Shown here piece after piece: positions 63,536-64,000 of a stretch of DNA of 64,000 nt (positions are counted from its first letter, which is position 1; each line of letters begins with the position of its first letter). This DNA is from Microtetraspora malaysiensis. GTDB lineage: Bacteria > Actinomycetota > Actinomycetes > Streptosporangiales > Streptosporangiaceae. The DNA lies in the NCBI RefSeq assembly GCF_001528665.1, contig NZ_BBYJ01000015.1:120326-184325 (forward strand). Direction: 5' to 3'. Made by a program: the position numbers and the translations under genes. The notes under the pieces were generated by a model. It had not been told where the DNA came from. It did not search any database and saw only the letters and a list, made by a program, of their open reading frames with translations.

Positions 63536-64000
63536 GTGGATCTGCCCACGTATACCAATATTTGGCGAATTGAGAAGCGGCTCTACAAGCTGTACGACCT
63601 GAAGCTGCCGACACCGCTTCCCATCGTCTGGATCGGTGTGTTCGTGGGCGTCCTCGTCCCCTGGTGGACGTTCCTTCTCCTCGTCGGGCTTCCCTTCGAC
63701 GCGCCGTGGCACGTGGTCTACCTGGTTCCTCCCGGGATAGTCACCTGGCTCTCGACCCGGCCCGTCATCGAGGGGAAGCGGCTCACCGAGCTGCTCCAGT
63801 CGCAGGTGCGCTACCTCACCGAACCGCGTACCTGGTGCCGGATGGCGCCGGTCAGCGAGCCGGACGAGATCACCCTCACGGTGCGGGTCTGGCGCTCCGC
63901 CCCCGCGCGCAAGGGCCGGGGCGCCGGACGGCAGCGCCGCGCCGCCGCCCCCACCGTGCGGCCCGCCGTCGCCGCCGCGGCGAAGGGAGCGGTCGCGGTG
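63536..64000 (+). CDS. TcpE-family conjugal transfer membrane protein, C-terminus cut off
   Basis: 155 codons are present and the frame is open to the window end. From GTG at 63536, after GAGAGGAGG, it reads YTNIWRIEKRLYKLYDLKLP, then two membrane helices (IVWIGVFVGVLVPWWTFLLL and a second at VVYLVPPGIVTWL), then an Arg-rich cytoplasmic tail. This is the TcpE family pattern, a conjugation-channel component. The ATPase and other subunits expected next lie beyond the window. Confidence 0.8.
   Translation, partial: MDLPTYTNIWRIEKRLYKLYDLKLPTPLPIVWIGVFVGVLVPWWTFLLLVGLPFDAPWHVVYLVPPGIVTWLSTRPVIEGKRLTELLQSQVRYLTEPRTWCRMAPVSEPDEITLTVRVWRSAPARKGRGAGRQRRAAAPTVRPAVAAAAKGAVAV

Overview
The window looks like chromosome from a high-GC actinomycete, most likely in the Streptosporangiales (Streptosporangiaceae or Thermomonosporaceae). 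This rests on very GC-rich coding DNA, frequent GTG/TTG starts, many starts with a -10 hexamer only 6-8 nt upstream (leaderless pattern), mycothiol metabolism (mca), DUF4307/DUF4245/DUF6542/DUF6879 proteins, an AfsQ1/Q2-like two-component system, GTP-dependent PEP carboxykinase and class II FBPase (glpX). The assignment is inference from gene content; no 16S rRNA or tRNA was recognised.

Layout. 0-3 kb: the 5' end of a DUF255/YyaL thioredoxin-fold gene, an AbiEi/AbiEii toxin-antitoxin pair with a large dyad before it, and an acidic protein of unknown function. 3-7 kb: mca with two small genes, divergent DUF4307-greA with a strong terminator, and an NlpC/P60 hydrolase. 7-11.5 kb: an orphan peptide-binding protein, a DHA2 exporter-TetR operon with its probable operator, and a ribbon-helix-helix-like protein whose start abuts a perfect palindrome. 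11.7-16.5 kb: pckG, an unknown gene, a short-chain cis-prenyltransferase and PhoH2. 16.5-20.3 kb: an AfsQ-like regulator-kinase-lipoprotein operon (each junction ATGA), divergent from a transglycosylase gene carrying a perfect CRP-type site upstream. 20.4-27.5 kb: a glycosyltransferase, then a probable 3-hydroxybutyrate catabolic block (MHS symporter, hydrolase, PucR-type regulator, 3-HB dehydrogenase). 28-44 kb: a lipoprotein, fumC, DUF6879, a DJ-1/dienelactone hydrolase operon with divergent LysR, two Ser/Thr kinases, DUF6653, a broken MFS gene beside an intact TetR gene, a class I fumarase, an EamA exporter overlapping it, MocR, iolB and another MFS gene. 44.7-51.7 kb: DUF1707, glpX, TetR, DUF4245, xseB, xseA, a lipid-droplet-associated protein and ispH. 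51.7-61.9 kb: GNAT, a small membrane protein, tatA, an LCP protein, an ArsR-MgtA-type ATPase operon, DUF6542, rmuC, a triple-repeat cysteine-rich exported protein and ychF. 62.2 kb to the end: the start of a TcpC/TcpD/TcpE-like conjugation-type membrane module that runs off the window.

How the genes fit together. Central carbon metabolism is well represented: pckG, two unrelated fumarases and glpX around the PEP-oxaloacetate-malate node and gluconeogenesis, plus 3-HB degradation feeding acetyl-CoA. Envelope genes form a second theme: NlpC/P60, transglycosylase, LCP, cis-prenyltransferase, AfsQ-like sensing and TatA. Most of the window reads as ordinary chromosome. The accessory-looking parts are the AbiE pair, the MFS remnant/TetR scar, the 18-bp perfect inverted repeat between xseB and xseA, and the right-end conjugation module.
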